This document shows positions 1-6,943 of a stretch of DNA of 8,222 nucleotides, piece after piece. The notes beneath the pieces are model-generated. The model made no database searches. It was not told where the DNA came from and saw only the letters and a program-made list of their open reading frames with translations. The stretch covers positions 1 to 8,222 of the forward strand of contig JAIDPG010000175.1 in NCBI GenBank assembly GCA_029062865.1. The letters are read 5' to 3'. A program made the translations under genes and the position numbers. This DNA comes from Oscillospiraceae bacterium. Lineage in GTDB: Bacteria > Bacillota > Clostridia > Oscillospirales > Ruminococcaceae. Position 1 is the first letter of the stretch, and each line of letters begins with the position of its first letter.

Positions 1-408
1 CACACCGATGACGGCTTGGAAAAGCTCCTCGGCACGCTGAAGCCGCTGACGGAAAACCGCCTGATAACGGTATTCGGCGCGGCTGGCGAGCGCGACGCGG
101 GCAAGCGCCCCGATATGGGAAAAGCCGCGGCGAAATACTCCGATATTCTGATAGTAACTACCGACAGCCCCCGCCACGAAGACCCGCAGAAAACTATCGA
201 CGAAGTGGTTAAGGGAATCCCCGAAAACATCCCGCACGAGGAGTTTACGGACAGAAAAGCCGCCGTGCTCCTCGCTTTGGAGATAGCCGAAAAGGGCGAC
301 GTGATAGCGCTCTGCGGCAAGGGGCACGAGGATTATCAGGCGATAGGCGACACATATTTTCACTTCGACGAAAAAGAGATCGTTGAGGAATATTTTAAGG
401 AAAAGTAA
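1..408 (+). CDS. murE: UDP-MurNAc-tripeptide synthetase MurE, C-terminal part (5' truncated by window edge)
   Basis: This is the last 135 residues of the cytoplasmic ligase that adds the third stem-peptide amino acid to UDP-MurNAc-L-Ala-D-Glu. The reading frame is open from base 1 and begins H-T-D-D-G-L-E, the usual MurE stretch just after the central ATPase domain, so the gene starts upstream and the internal TTG at 16 is not a start. Seen: G-E-R-D-A-G-K-R-P (fragment residues 29-37), D-S-P-R (55-58) and G-K-G-H-E-D-Y-Q (106-113), all C-terminal-domain landmarks. In the family, D-N-P-R marks meso-DAP-adding enzymes, while L-Lys enzymes lack this Arg. The Arg is kept here but Asn is Ser, so meso-DAP is the likely substrate. 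The stop lies 4 nt before murF, which implies coupled expression. Confidence 0.96.
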   Translation, partial: HTDDGLEKLLGTLKPLTENRLITVFGAAGERDAGKRPDMGKAAAKYSDILIVTTDSPRHEDPQKTIDEVVKGIPENIPHEEFTDRKAAVLLALEIAEKGDVIALCGKGHEDYQAIGDTYFHFDEKEIVEEYFKEK

Positions 409-412
409 CCGA

Positions 413-1771
413 ATGAAAATGTTTAGCACAACCGAGATAGCAAGCGCCGTCGGCGGCGTTCTTGTCGGCGGAGATGTTGATGTGACCACCGTTTCGACCG
501 ACACGCGGACTATCGAAAAATACGCGCTGTTTATTGCCGTAAAGGGCGAGCGCTTTGACGGAAACGATTATATTGAAACCGCGGCGCAAAGCGGCGCGGC
601 GGCGGTAATTTCCGACCGCCCGGCGGGGAGCGTTCAAGCCGACATTCCGATAATTTATGTTGAGGATTCCCGAACGGCGCAGCTGAAGCTCGCGCGGTAT
701 CATCGCGACAGGTTTTCCGCAAAGCTTTGCGGAGTGACGGGCTCTGTTGGGAAAACCTCGACAAAGGATATGATCTTCGCGGTGCTCTCGGCAGGCTTCA
801 ACACGCTGAAAACCGAGGGGAATTTCAACAACGATATCGGGCTTCCGCGGACGCTTTTCCGTTTGAACGAGAACTACGGCGCGGCGGTCATCGAAATGGG
901 AATGAGCGACCGCGGCGAGATATCCGCGCTGTCAAGCGCAGCCCGCCCCGATTGTGCCGTTATCACGAACATCGGCTGGTGCCATATCGAGAACCTCAAA
1001 ACGCGCGAGAATATCTTTGCGGCGAAGCTGGAAATTCTCGACGGAGCAGCGCCCGACGCGCCCTTGATCGTCTGCGGCGACGACGAATTTCTCGGGAAAT
1101 TGACCGCGGAGCAAATCGGTTCGCGAAGACTTGTAAAATACGGCTTCGGCGAGGGGAATGACGTCCGCGCGGAGAATGTTCGCCACGTTGAAGGCGGCGA
1201 GGAATTCACGCTTTGTTACGGCGGCGCGAATTATCCCGCTAAAGTGCCCGCAGTTGGCGAGCACCATATTCTGAACGCCCTCGCGGCGTTCGCCGTCGGA
1301 GTTTCATTCGGAATGAAGCCGGACGAAATAATCCCCGCGTTTACGCGCTACGAGGCCTCGGGAATGAGGCAGAAAATCGAGAAGCGCGGCAGTCTTACGG
1401 TAATTCTCGACTGCTACAACGCCTCTCCGACCTCAATGAAATCGGCGCTGAACGTTCTTTCGACGATGAGCGGAAGAAAGCTCGCGGTGCTTGGCGATAT
1501 GCTGGAGCTCGGCGAAAAATCCCGGGAGCTCCACGCGGGGCTTGCGGAGCTATCGGATCTCGCCGATGAATTCTTCCTCTACGGAAGCGAAATGGCGGCG
1601 CTCCGCGACGAACTGCAAAAAAAGGGCGTTCCGGTTACTCAAAGCGAGAATAAAGAGGAGCTCACCGAAAAACTCCTCGAAAACATAAAAAGCGGCGACG
1701 CGATACTGTTTAAAGGCAGCCGCGGTATGAAAATGGAAGAAATTGCCGAGAAAATAGGTGAAAAGCTATGA
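413..1771 (+). CDS. murF: UDP-MurNAc-tripeptide--D-alanyl-D-alanine ligase MurF
   Basis: A 452-residue Mur ligase, normal length for MurF, which joins D-Ala-D-Ala to UDP-MurNAc-tripeptide using ATP in the cytoplasm. Seen: an N-terminal UDP-binding domain with S-T-D-T-R (28-32) and V-K-G-E-R-F-D-G; a P-loop G-V-T-G-S-V-G-K-T-S (107-116); T-E-G-N-F-N-N-D-I-G; E-M-G-M-S-D-R-G-E-I; the T-N-I-G-x-x-H-I-E-N-L segment; A-K-L-E-I-L with the usual carbamylated-Lys region; D-C-Y-N-A-S-P (333-339); and V-L-G-D-M-L-E-L-G-E (359-368). I chose ATG 413 because AAGGA at 397-401 lies 11 nt upstream and the M-K-M-F-S-T start fits the family. A TTG at 383 would lie inside murE, and ATG 419 is a less well spaced alternative. 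The stop overlaps the mraY start as ATGA, so the two are probably translationally coupled. Confidence 0.97.
   Translation: MKMFSTTEIASAVGGVLVGGDVDVTTVSTDTRTIEKYALFIAVKGERFDGNDYIETAAQSGAAAVISDRPAGSVQADIPIIYVEDSRTAQLKLARYHRDRFSAKLCGVTGSVGKTSTKDMIFAVLSAGFNTLKTEGNFNNDIGLPRTLFRLNENYGAAVIEMGMSDRGEISALSSAARPDCAVITNIGWCHIENLKTRENIFAAKLEILDGAAPDAPLIVCGDDEFLGKLTAEQIGSRRLVKYGFGEGNDVRAENVRHVEGGEEFTLCYGGANYPAKVPAVGEHHILNALAAFAVGVSFGMKPDEIIPAFTRYEASGMRQKIEKRGSLTVILDCYNASPTSMKSALNVLSTMSGRKLAVLGDMLELGEKSRELHAGLAELSDLADEFFLYGSEMAALRDELQKKGVPVTQSENKEELTEKLLENIKSGDAILFKGSRGMKMEEIAEKIGEKL
1756..1761 (+). promoter_or_regulatory. Ribosome binding site of mraY inside murF
   Basis: AGGTGA lies 6 nt before the mraY ATG at 1768 and inside the last codons of murF. 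With the ATGA stop/start overlap it supports translational coupling and fixes the mraY start. Confidence 0.7.
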
Positions 1772-2811
1772 ACATTTGGATTTGCGCGGGCGCGGCGCTG
1801 CTGTCGTTCCTGCTGACGTGGCTGCTGGGGTACTGGCTGATACCGCTTCTTCACAAGCTGAGATACGGTCAGACGATACTCGAAATAGGTCCGAAGTGGC
1901 ACAAGGCGAAAAAGGAAGGCACGCCGACAATGGGCGGGATAAGCTTTATCATCGCCGTGACGGTCTGCTTTGCGGCGGGAATGATCATCTTCGCGAAGAA
2001 CGGCGCGAGCTTCGCTGGCGACGATAAGCCGGAGTTTATCCGCTCCGTTTCGGGAATGATCATGGCGGTGATGTTTGGGCTGATGGGCTTTCTGGACGAC
2101 TTCATCAAAGTCCGCAAAAAGCACAACGAGGGGCTTTCGTGGATCCAAAAGGTCATCTTTCAGGTGATGATAATCGCGGCGTATTTCGCGACAATGTTTA
2201 TAAGCGGGCTTTCGCAGACGGTCATCTCGTTTCCGTGGGGCTGGCAGTGGGATCTCGGGTGGTTTTACTACCCGCTTATCGGTTTGGTAATTCTCTATAT
2301 GGTAAACGCCGTGAACCTCACCGACGGCATTGACGGGCTTTGCAGCTCTGTGACGGTCGTTTACATGACGGCGTTCACGGTAATAACGGCGGTGCTCGGA
2401 ATGTTCGGGCAGCAGCTTTTGGCGTACTGCGCGGCAGGCGGCTGCATCGGCTTTCTTATGTGGAACGCGCCGCCCGCCAAGGTCTTTATGGGCGACACGG
2501 GCTCGATGTTCTTAGGCGGGATAGTCTGCGCACTGGGACTTGGGCGCGGCTGCGAGGTCTTGATGATAATCGCGGGGATAGTCTACGTCCTCGAGGCGCT
2601 TTCAGTTGTCATTCAGTCGACGGTGTTCAAAATCACAAAGAAGATCAACCACACAAATGAGGGCAAACGGCTGTTCAAGATGACGCCCATTCATCACCAT
2701 TTTGAGCTTTCAAGCTGGAGCGAGTTCAAGATCGGCGGGGTTTTCTCGCTCGTCGGACTTCTCGCGGGCGGGCTTGCGGTCTGGCTCGCGTTTATAATGT
2801 ATTCCAAGTAA
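1768..2811 (+). CDS. mraY: Phospho-MurNAc-pentapeptide transferase MraY
   Basis: A 347-residue polytopic membrane enzyme that moves phospho-MurNAc-pentapeptide from UDP to undecaprenyl phosphate, making lipid I on the inner leaflet. Length is within the family range. The chain is a series of hydrophobic segments consistent with the roughly ten-helix MraY fold, starting with one at about residues 5-26. Seen motifs: K-K-E-G-T-P-T-M-G-G (48-57), the Asp pair in F-L-D-D-F (D110, D111) followed by I-K-V-R-K-K, N-L-T-D-G-I-D-G-L (183-191), G-D-T-G-S (242-246), and the H-H-H-F-E signature (309-313). These are the conserved cytoplasmic loops that form the Mg/substrate site in this family, and none is missing. 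The start is the ATG overlapping the murF stop. It is followed after 30 nt by ftsW; murD, often found here, is absent. Confidence 0.98.
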   Translation: MNIWICAGAALLSFLLTWLLGYWLIPLLHKLRYGQTILEIGPKWHKAKKEGTPTMGGISFIIAVTVCFAAGMIIFAKNGASFAGDDKPEFIRSVSGMIMAVMFGLMGFLDDFIKVRKKHNEGLSWIQKVIFQVMIIAAYFATMFISGLSQTVISFPWGWQWDLGWFYYPLIGLVILYMVNAVNLTDGIDGLCSSVTVVYMTAFTVITAVLGMFGQQLLAYCAAGGCIGFLMWNAPPAKVFMGDTGSMFLGGIVCALGLGRGCEVLMIIAGIVYVLEALSVVIQSTVFKITKKINHTNEGKRLFKMTPIHHHFELSSWSEFKIGGVFSLVGLLAGGLAVWLAFIMYSK

Positions 2812-2828
2812 TTATTCGTTTATTTCAG

Positions 2829-2834
2829 AGGAGG
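2829..2834 (+). promoter_or_regulatory. Strong ribosome binding site of ftsW
   Basis: A perfect AGGAGG within a longer purine run (2827-2835) ends 7 nt before ATG 2842. It is the best Shine-Dalgarno in the window. It shows that the long basic N-terminal tail of FtsW is really translated, rather than being an artefact of a start chosen too far upstream. Confidence 0.85.
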
Positions 2835-2841
2835 GTCGCAA

Positions 2842-4299
2842 ATGCAGAAAACGAAAAAAACCTCCAATAAAATATCCGCGAAGAGACCGGCTCAGGCAAA
2901 GCCGGCGTCGAACGCGCGTCCGAATTCGGCGAAGCCGCAAAATCAGCAAGTCAGCGCGCTGCGAAATAACGCGAACGCCGTAAAGCCGCAGGCTTCAAAT
3001 TCGCAAAACAATGCCAAGCGCCCTCTTCCGATGCCGACGACTAAGGCTAACGCAAAAAACAACGCAAAGGCTGACGTAAAAGCAAAGGCAAAGCCGAAAA
3101 AAGAACCGAAGGAGCGGATCAAACCCAAAAAAGTCAAAAAGGAAAAGGATCCGAACAGAATTCGGTTTTTCAGCACGGAGGGCAGAGTTGACATTCCGAT
3201 GCTGATAATAACGCTTGTGCTTCTCGCGTTTGGCATTACGATGATGTTCTCGGCGAGCCACGCGTATTCCTACCGCGACAACGGCGGCGACAGCTACGCG
3301 TATGTTACAAGGCAGATGACGGCGGCTATTATCGGGCTTCTGGGTATGATGATGCTTACGCTGTTCGACTATCGCTTTATGCGCCGTGAAAGCAAAAAGC
3401 GCCACATCACGGCGGCGCACGTTCTGCTCGCGCTCGCGATAGGAATGAACCTCCTTTGCCCGATCATCGGCATCGAGGCGGAGGGCGGTCAGAAGCGCTG
3501 GCTTCAGCTGCCGTTTTTCGGGCAGTTCCAGCCGTCGGACGTGCTGAAGGTAGCCGTGATTGTCTTTATGGCGTACTACGTCCACAAAAACAGCGACAAA
3601 ATGCGCACGATGTATTTCGGCATTGTAAAGCCGCTTATAGTTTTGGGCTTAGTGTCGCTGTCGGTCGTTCCGCAAAAGCATCTGTCCTGCCTGCTTATCG
3701 TGTTTATGATATTCGCCGTGATCCTGTTCATCGGCGGCGTTAATCTCAAAACGGCGATCCCGCTCGCGATCACGGGTGTTCTGGTTGTGGTCTTCTTTGT
3801 CGCGGTTTTGAAGATCGGGTATTTCTACGAGCGAATCGAGTTTATGGATCCGCTTTCCGAGCCGGGCGACCGCTCCTATCAGAACTACCAGTCCGCGCTC
3901 GCGATAGGCTCCGGCGGAGTGTGGGGCAAGGGCTTCGGAAACTCCAGCCAGAAGTACTACTACCTCCCCGAGGCGCAGAACGACTTCGTTTTCGCGATCC
4001 TTGTAGAGGAATTCGGGCTTATAGGCGGCATTTTCGTAATTCTGCTGTTCATTATTTTCGTAATGCGCGGACTGTACATAGCAAGACGCGCCGAGGATAA
4101 ATTCGGCTGCCTTATGGCGACGGGAATTACCGTTCAGATAGGAATGCAGGCGCTGCTGAACATCGCGGTTAATCTCTGCTGCATACCGAACACGGGCGTG
4201 TCGTTGCCGTTCTTCAGCTACGGCGGCACGGCGCTGGTTTTGCAGCTATGGGAAATGGGCTTGCTCTTATCTATAAGTAAACGCGCGAAAGTCAATTAG
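2842..4299 (+). CDS. ftsW: FtsW/SpoVE-family SEDS peptidoglycan glycosyltransferase with long basic N-terminal tail
   Basis: A 485-residue SEDS polymerase that builds septal glycan strands from lipid II, usually with a class B penicillin-binding protein. The SEDS core starts at about residue 118 with the first membrane segment (about 119-140, ending in M-M-F-S-A-S). Further marks are G-G-Q-K-R-W-L, F-Q-P-S-D-V-L-K (family usually P-S-E), the extracellular loop with D-P-L-S-E-P-G-D-R-S-Y-Q-N-Y-Q-S, G-K-G-F-G-N-S-S-Q-K, L-P-E-A-Q-N-D-F (D381 aligns with the catalytic Asp of RodA/FtsW), and N-T-G-V-S-L-P-F-F-S-Y-G-G-T near the end. The first 117 residues are Lys/Ala/Asn/Pro-rich and probably disordered: 24 Lys and 8 Arg against 7 acidic, net about +25. 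Most FtsW proteins have only a short tail here. Position between mraY and murG favours FtsW or SpoVE over RodA. SpoVE cannot be excluded by sequence alone. Confidence 0.94.
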   Translation: MQKTKKTSNKISAKRPAQAKPASNARPNSAKPQNQQVSALRNNANAVKPQASNSQNNAKRPLPMPTTKANAKNNAKADVKAKAKPKKEPKERIKPKKVKKEKDPNRIRFFSTEGRVDIPMLIITLVLLAFGITMMFSASHAYSYRDNGGDSYAYVTRQMTAAIIGLLGMMMLTLFDYRFMRRESKKRHITAAHVLLALAIGMNLLCPIIGIEAEGGQKRWLQLPFFGQFQPSDVLKVAVIVFMAYYVHKNSDKMRTMYFGIVKPLIVLGLVSLSVVPQKHLSCLLIVFMIFAVILFIGGVNLKTAIPLAITGVLVVVFFVAVLKIGYFYERIEFMDPLSEPGDRSYQNYQSALAIGSGGVWGKGFGNSSQKYYYLPEAQNDFVFAILVEEFGLIGGIFVILLFIIFVMRGLYIARRAEDKFGCLMATGITVQIGMQALLNIAVNLCCIPNTGVSLPFFSYGGTALVLQLWEMGLLLSISKRAKVN

Positions 4300-4392
4300 A
4301 GGGTAGAGGTTAGAATTAAAATGTTTCATTAAAGGGTTATGCTAACCTCTCGCAGCAGCGTAGTCTTGCTTCGGGCATATAGGGGGTTAAAA
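4300..4392 (+). promoter_or_regulatory. ftsW-murG leader with mutually exclusive helices, candidate cis-regulatory RNA
   Basis: This 93-nt AT-richer gap holds one pyrimidine-rich arm, TAACCTCT (4343-4350), that can pair with three upstream or downstream partners. AGAGGTTAG (4305-4313) gives a perfect 9-bp helix with CTAACCTCT (4342-4350) across a 28-nt loop. GGTTA (4335-4339) gives a 5-bp hairpin with TAACC (4343-4347) and a 3-nt loop. GGGGGTTA (4382-4389), which contains most of the murG ribosome binding site, gives 8 pairs including two G-U. Only one can form at a time, so the layout resembles a sequester/anti-sequester switch for murG translation. That role is inferred; no known riboswitch class is recognised, and short purine repeats could pair by chance. 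Confidence 0.35.
4381..4386 (+). promoter_or_regulatory. Ribosome binding site of murG
   Basis: AGGGGG ends 6 nt before ATG 4393. It decides the murG start in favour of M-K-V-I-F and against an in-frame ATG at 4339, which has no such site. The same bases can pair with the arm at 4343-4350. Confidence 0.75.
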
Positions 4393-5523
4393 ATGAAAGT
4401 GATTTTTGCGGCGGGCGGCACCGCGGGGCATATCAACCCCGCACTTGCGATCGCCGATAAAATGAAGTCGGTGTTCCCGGAGACGGAGATACTGTTTATC
4501 GGAACGCCGAACGGCATGGAAAGCCGCCTTGTGACTAAGGCGGGGTACGATTTCCGCGGCGTTGAGATGTCGGGCTTTCGGCGGGATATTTCGCCCTCGG
4601 CGATGCTGAAAAACGTCCAAGCGGCGTATCGCTATCTTGTCTCGGCGAAAATAGCCGTGCGGAGGATAATCAAGGAATACAAGCCGGACCTCGCCGTCGG
4701 CACGGGCGGCTACGTCACCGGAACGGTGCTTCGCCAAGCCGCGGCAATGGGGATAAAAACCGTCACGCACGAGAGCAATTCCTATCCCGGCGCGGCGACG
4801 AAGCTGCTCTCCAACAAGGCGGACAAGGTTCTGCTCGCGACGGAGGACGCGAAAAAGTACTTAAAGGACAGCTCGCGCTGTGTAATTACGGGAAATCCGC
4901 TCCGCACGAATATCCCGATAGAGGAGCGCTCCGTGGCGAGAAAGCGCCTTGGGCTGCCCGATTGCTTCACGGTTTTGTCGTTCGGCGGGAGCTTAGGCGC
5001 GAATAAGATCACCGAAGCAGTTGCCGAGCTTATCGCGTGGGAGCAGAAAACCGGCGAGATAAACCACATTCATTCCTACGGCGGCAAAAACAAGGAGCTG
5101 TTCGAGAATGCCCTCAAAGAAAGCGGCGTGCGCGAGGATAAGCAGCACTACATCTTCAGGGAGTATATCGACAATATGTACACGTGTATGTGCGCCGCGG
5201 ATCTGATAATCTCCCGCGCGGGCGCGATGACGATTACGGAGCTGACCGAGATAGGCAGACCGTCGATTTTGATCCCATACCCCGCGGCGGCGGAAAATCA
5301 CCAATACTACAACGCTTTAACGCTCGTGAATGAAAACGCCGCGATTTTGATCGAGGACAAAAACCTCACAAAGGCAAAGCTCGTCGACGAAGCCTCAAAG
5401 CTCTATTCCGACGCGGCAAGGCTTGGTCTTATGGAGCAAAACGCCAAGAAAATGCGAAAAGCCAACGCCGCGGACATTATTCTGAAAGAAATAGTAAACT
5501 TAGTGGGAGAGGACAAATTCTAA
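4393..5523 (+). CDS. murG: UDP-GlcNAc--lipid I N-acetylglucosaminyltransferase MurG
   Basis: A 376-residue GT-B glycosyltransferase that adds GlcNAc to lipid I on the cytoplasmic membrane face, giving lipid II. Seen: the N-terminal glycine-rich loop G-G-T-A-G-H-I-N-P-A-L-A (from residue 8); V-G-T-G-G-Y-V-T-G; H-E-S-N-S-Y-P-G; S-F-G-G-S-L-G-A-N, the second glycine-rich loop; R-A-G-A-M-T-I-T-E-L (275-284) with E283 in the place of the Glu that contacts UDP-GlcNAc in E. coli MurG; and A-A-E-N-H-Q-Y-Y-N-A (299-308), the clostridial version of the usual D-H-Q motif. The start follows AGGGGG. An upstream ATG at 4339 would add 18 residues unlike the family. It lies 93 nt after ftsW and 69 nt before the murA start. 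Intact and ordinary. Confidence 0.97.
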   Translation: MKVIFAAGGTAGHINPALAIADKMKSVFPETEILFIGTPNGMESRLVTKAGYDFRGVEMSGFRRDISPSAMLKNVQAAYRYLVSAKIAVRRIIKEYKPDLAVGTGGYVTGTVLRQAAAMGIKTVTHESNSYPGAATKLLSNKADKVLLATEDAKKYLKDSSRCVITGNPLRTNIPIEERSVARKRLGLPDCFTVLSFGGSLGANKITEAVAELIAWEQKTGEINHIHSYGGKNKELFENALKESGVREDKQHYIFREYIDNMYTCMCAADLIISRAGAMTITELTEIGRPSILIPYPAAAENHQYYNALTLVNENAAILIEDKNLTKAKLVDEASKLYSDAARLGLMEQNAKKMRKANAADIILKEIVNLVGEDKF

Positions 5524-5564
5524 TCCCGATTGCACCAAAACTCCCTTTTCAACATATTATGCAC

Positions 5565-5570
5565 TATAAT
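5565..5570 (+). promoter_or_regulatory. Possible -10 element of an internal promoter before murA
   Basis: A perfect TATAAT sits in the AT-rich murG-murA spacer, 22 nt before the chosen murA ATG. No good TTGACA-like hexamer lies 16-18 nt upstream and no TG extension is present, so the call rests on the -10 alone. If used, the transcript would begin around 5577 with a very short leader carrying the murA ribosome binding site. Confidence 0.3.
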
Positions 5571-5575
5571 TGCTG

Positions 5576-5585
5576 AAAGGGTGAT
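5576..5585 (+). promoter_or_regulatory. Ribosome binding site deciding the murA start
   Basis: AAAGGGTGAT resembles the anti-16S consensus AAAGGAGGTGAT with two bases missing. It ends 7 nt before ATG 5593. ATG 5584 overlaps this site and the TTG at 5530 lies far upstream, so 5593 is preferred. Confidence 0.6.
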
Positions 5586-5592
5586 GATTTGG

Positions 5593-6864
5593 ATGATTTT
5601 AAATGATCGCCAGAAACTGATAGTAAACGGCGGGCGGCGGCTTGAGGGAGAGCTTCGCGTGCACGGCGCGAAGAATTCCGCGCTCCCCTTGCTTTCGGCG
5701 GCGGTGCTTGCTCACGGCGAGACGGTGCTCCACAACTGCCCGATGCTCACCGATGTTGACGCGGCTTGCCGAATTCTTTCGCACATCGGCTGCAAATGCC
5801 GCCGCAGCGCCGACACCGTGACGGTGGACGCGGCAAACGTTTTCGGAAGCGAGATCCCCGATAATTTAATGCGCGAGATGCGCTCGTCGATCGTGTTTCT
5901 CGGCGCGATGCTCGGGCGAATGGGAAGGTGCAAGCTGTCATTCCCCGGCGGCTGCGAGCTCGGGGCGCGCCCTATCGATTTACACATCTCCGCGCTTCGG
6001 CAAATGGGCGCGGAGATAGGCGAGCAGCACGGCTTTCTCGAGTGCTCCGCGCCGCGCGGGCTTCACGGCGCGAAGCTGGTGCTGTCGTTTCCGTCGGTGG
6101 GAGCTACCGAGAACATTCTCCTAGCCGCCGTGACCGCCAAGGGCGAGACGGAGATCCACAACGCCGCGCGCGAGCCGGAGATAGTCGACCTCGCGGATTT
6201 CCTTACAAAATGCGGCGCGAGAATAAAAGGCGCGGGTGAGAGCGTTATCATAATCGACGGCGTGCCGCGGCTGGAACCGTGCGAGCACAGCGTAATCCCA
6301 GACAGAATTGCAGCGGGGACATATCTCTGCGCCGCCGCGATTACCCACGGTGAGCTGATCTTAACGAATTGCCGTCCCGAGCACATGACGGGCTTTCTGC
6401 AAGTGTTGGAGGCAATGGGCGCGCGTATCTATACCTACGGCGGTGGGAAAATGTACTTTACGGGCAAAAAGCGCCTGTCCGCGTCGCCGACTATCCGCAC
6501 GATGCCGTACCCCGGCTTCCCAACGGATATTCAGGCGCCGTTCACCGCGCTTTGCTCAACCGCCAACGGCACGAGCGTCTTTGTCGAGACGATCTTCGAG
6601 AACCGTTTCAGGCATATCCCGGAGCTTGTTCGGCTCGGCGCGTCGGTAAAGACCGAGGGGCGCGTCTGCGTCGTTGAGGGAGTGCGCCAGCTTTCGGGCG
6701 CGAAGGTCTGCGCCGCGGAACTTCGCGGAGGCGCGGCGCTTGTCACCGCGGCTCTCGCCGCAGAGGGCACAAGCGAAATAGGCGGGCTGCAATTTATAGA
6801 CAGAGGCTATGAGAGCCTTGAAAACGCGCTGCGCTCAATAGGCGCGGACGTGCGCCGCATATAG
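5593..6864 (+). CDS. murA: UDP-N-acetylglucosamine 1-carboxyvinyltransferase MurA
   Basis: A 423-residue enolpyruvyl transferase, normal for MurA, catalysing the first committed peptidoglycan step: PEP plus UDP-GlcNAc in the cytoplasm. All key residues seem present: K27-N28 in H-G-A-K-N (E. coli K22/N23), C121 in P-G-G-C-E-L-G-A-R-P (C115, the fosfomycin target), D312 in F-P-T-D-I-Q-A-P-F (D305), R378 in E-L-R-G-G-A-A-L-V (R371) and R404 in I-D-R-G-Y (R397). The equivalences come from motif alignment by eye. Having Cys rather than Asp at 121 predicts ordinary fosfomycin sensitivity at the target. ATG 5593 is chosen from the ribosome binding site and because M-I-L-N-D-R-Q-K-L-I-V-N-G-G leads straight into the family start; 5584 is possible. 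The stop codon lies inside a 14-bp hairpin. In Bacillus subtilis murA is outside dcw; its place here is clostridial. Confidence 0.97.
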   Translation: MILNDRQKLIVNGGRRLEGELRVHGAKNSALPLLSAAVLAHGETVLHNCPMLTDVDAACRILSHIGCKCRRSADTVTVDAANVFGSEIPDNLMREMRSSIVFLGAMLGRMGRCKLSFPGGCELGARPIDLHISALRQMGAEIGEQHGFLECSAPRGLHGAKLVLSFPSVGATENILLAAVTAKGETEIHNAAREPEIVDLADFLTKCGARIKGAGESVIIIDGVPRLEPCEHSVIPDRIAAGTYLCAAAITHGELILTNCRPEHMTGFLQVLEAMGARIYTYGGGKMYFTGKKRLSASPTIRTMPYPGFPTDIQAPFTALCSTANGTSVFVETIFENRFRHIPELVRLGASVKTEGRVCVVEGVRQLSGAKVCAAELRGGAALVTAALAAEGTSEIGGLQFIDRGYESLENALRSIGADVRRI

Positions 6865-6889
6865 CGCGTCTTCGCCGCGCTATATGCGG
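6855..6889 (+). repeat. Perfect 14-bp hairpin spanning the murA stop codon
   Basis: The left arm 6855-6868 and right arm 6876-6889 are exact reverse complements around a 7-nt loop (TCTTCGC). The murA TAG at 6862-6864 lies in the left arm, so its last two codons are part of the stem. No T tract follows (TAATGTATAAT instead), so it is not a standard intrinsic terminator. A role in 3'-end stability, processing or partial polarity between murA and ftsQ is possible but inferred. Confidence 0.85.
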
Positions 6890-6919
6890 TAATGTATAAT
6901 CGACAATGTAGAATTTTGG

Positions 6920-6938
6920 ATCGCCGCTTCGCGGCGAT
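6920..6938 (+). repeat. Second hairpin of the murA-ftsQ array
   Basis: A perfect 8-bp stem, 6920-6927 with 6931-6938, around the loop TTC. It can be lengthened to about 13 pairs (6915-6943) with two G-U pairs. Its core GCTTCGC is shared with the third hairpin. Only ATTTAAAT follows, so terminator activity would be weak. Confidence 0.8.
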
Positions 6939-6943
6939 TTAAA

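Noticed and set aside
383..412. TTG at 383 as an upstream start for murF
   Set aside because: It lies inside murE in another frame, has no suitable ribosome site and adds ten residues unlike the family. ATG 413 has AAGGA at good spacing.
727..1161. A 144-residue open frame on the + strand within murF, and similar long open frames on both strands across the window
   Set aside because: They overlap well-identified enzymes in other frames, have Arg-rich low-quality translations typical of GC-rich shadow frames, and show no recognisable motifs.
2842..3192. FtsW tail as a separate small gene fused by error
   Set aside because: The frame is continuous with the SEDS core, there is a single strong ribosome site at its start, and no stop or frameshift lies between.
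4305..4350. The ftsW-murG inverted repeat as a terminator or as ends of an insertion element
   Set aside because: There is no T tract after the stem, only 28 nt lie between the arms, and no coding potential or target duplication is visible.
4339..4392. ATG at 4339 as the murG start
   Set aside because: The 18 added residues do not resemble MurG N-termini, and the strong AGGGGG lies just before ATG 4393. The bases are better explained as a structured leader.
5530..5592. TTG at 5530 or ATG at 5584 as the murA start
   Set aside because: The extra residues are unlike MurA. The AAAGGGTGAT site at 5576-5585 overlaps ATG 5584 and is correctly spaced for 5593.
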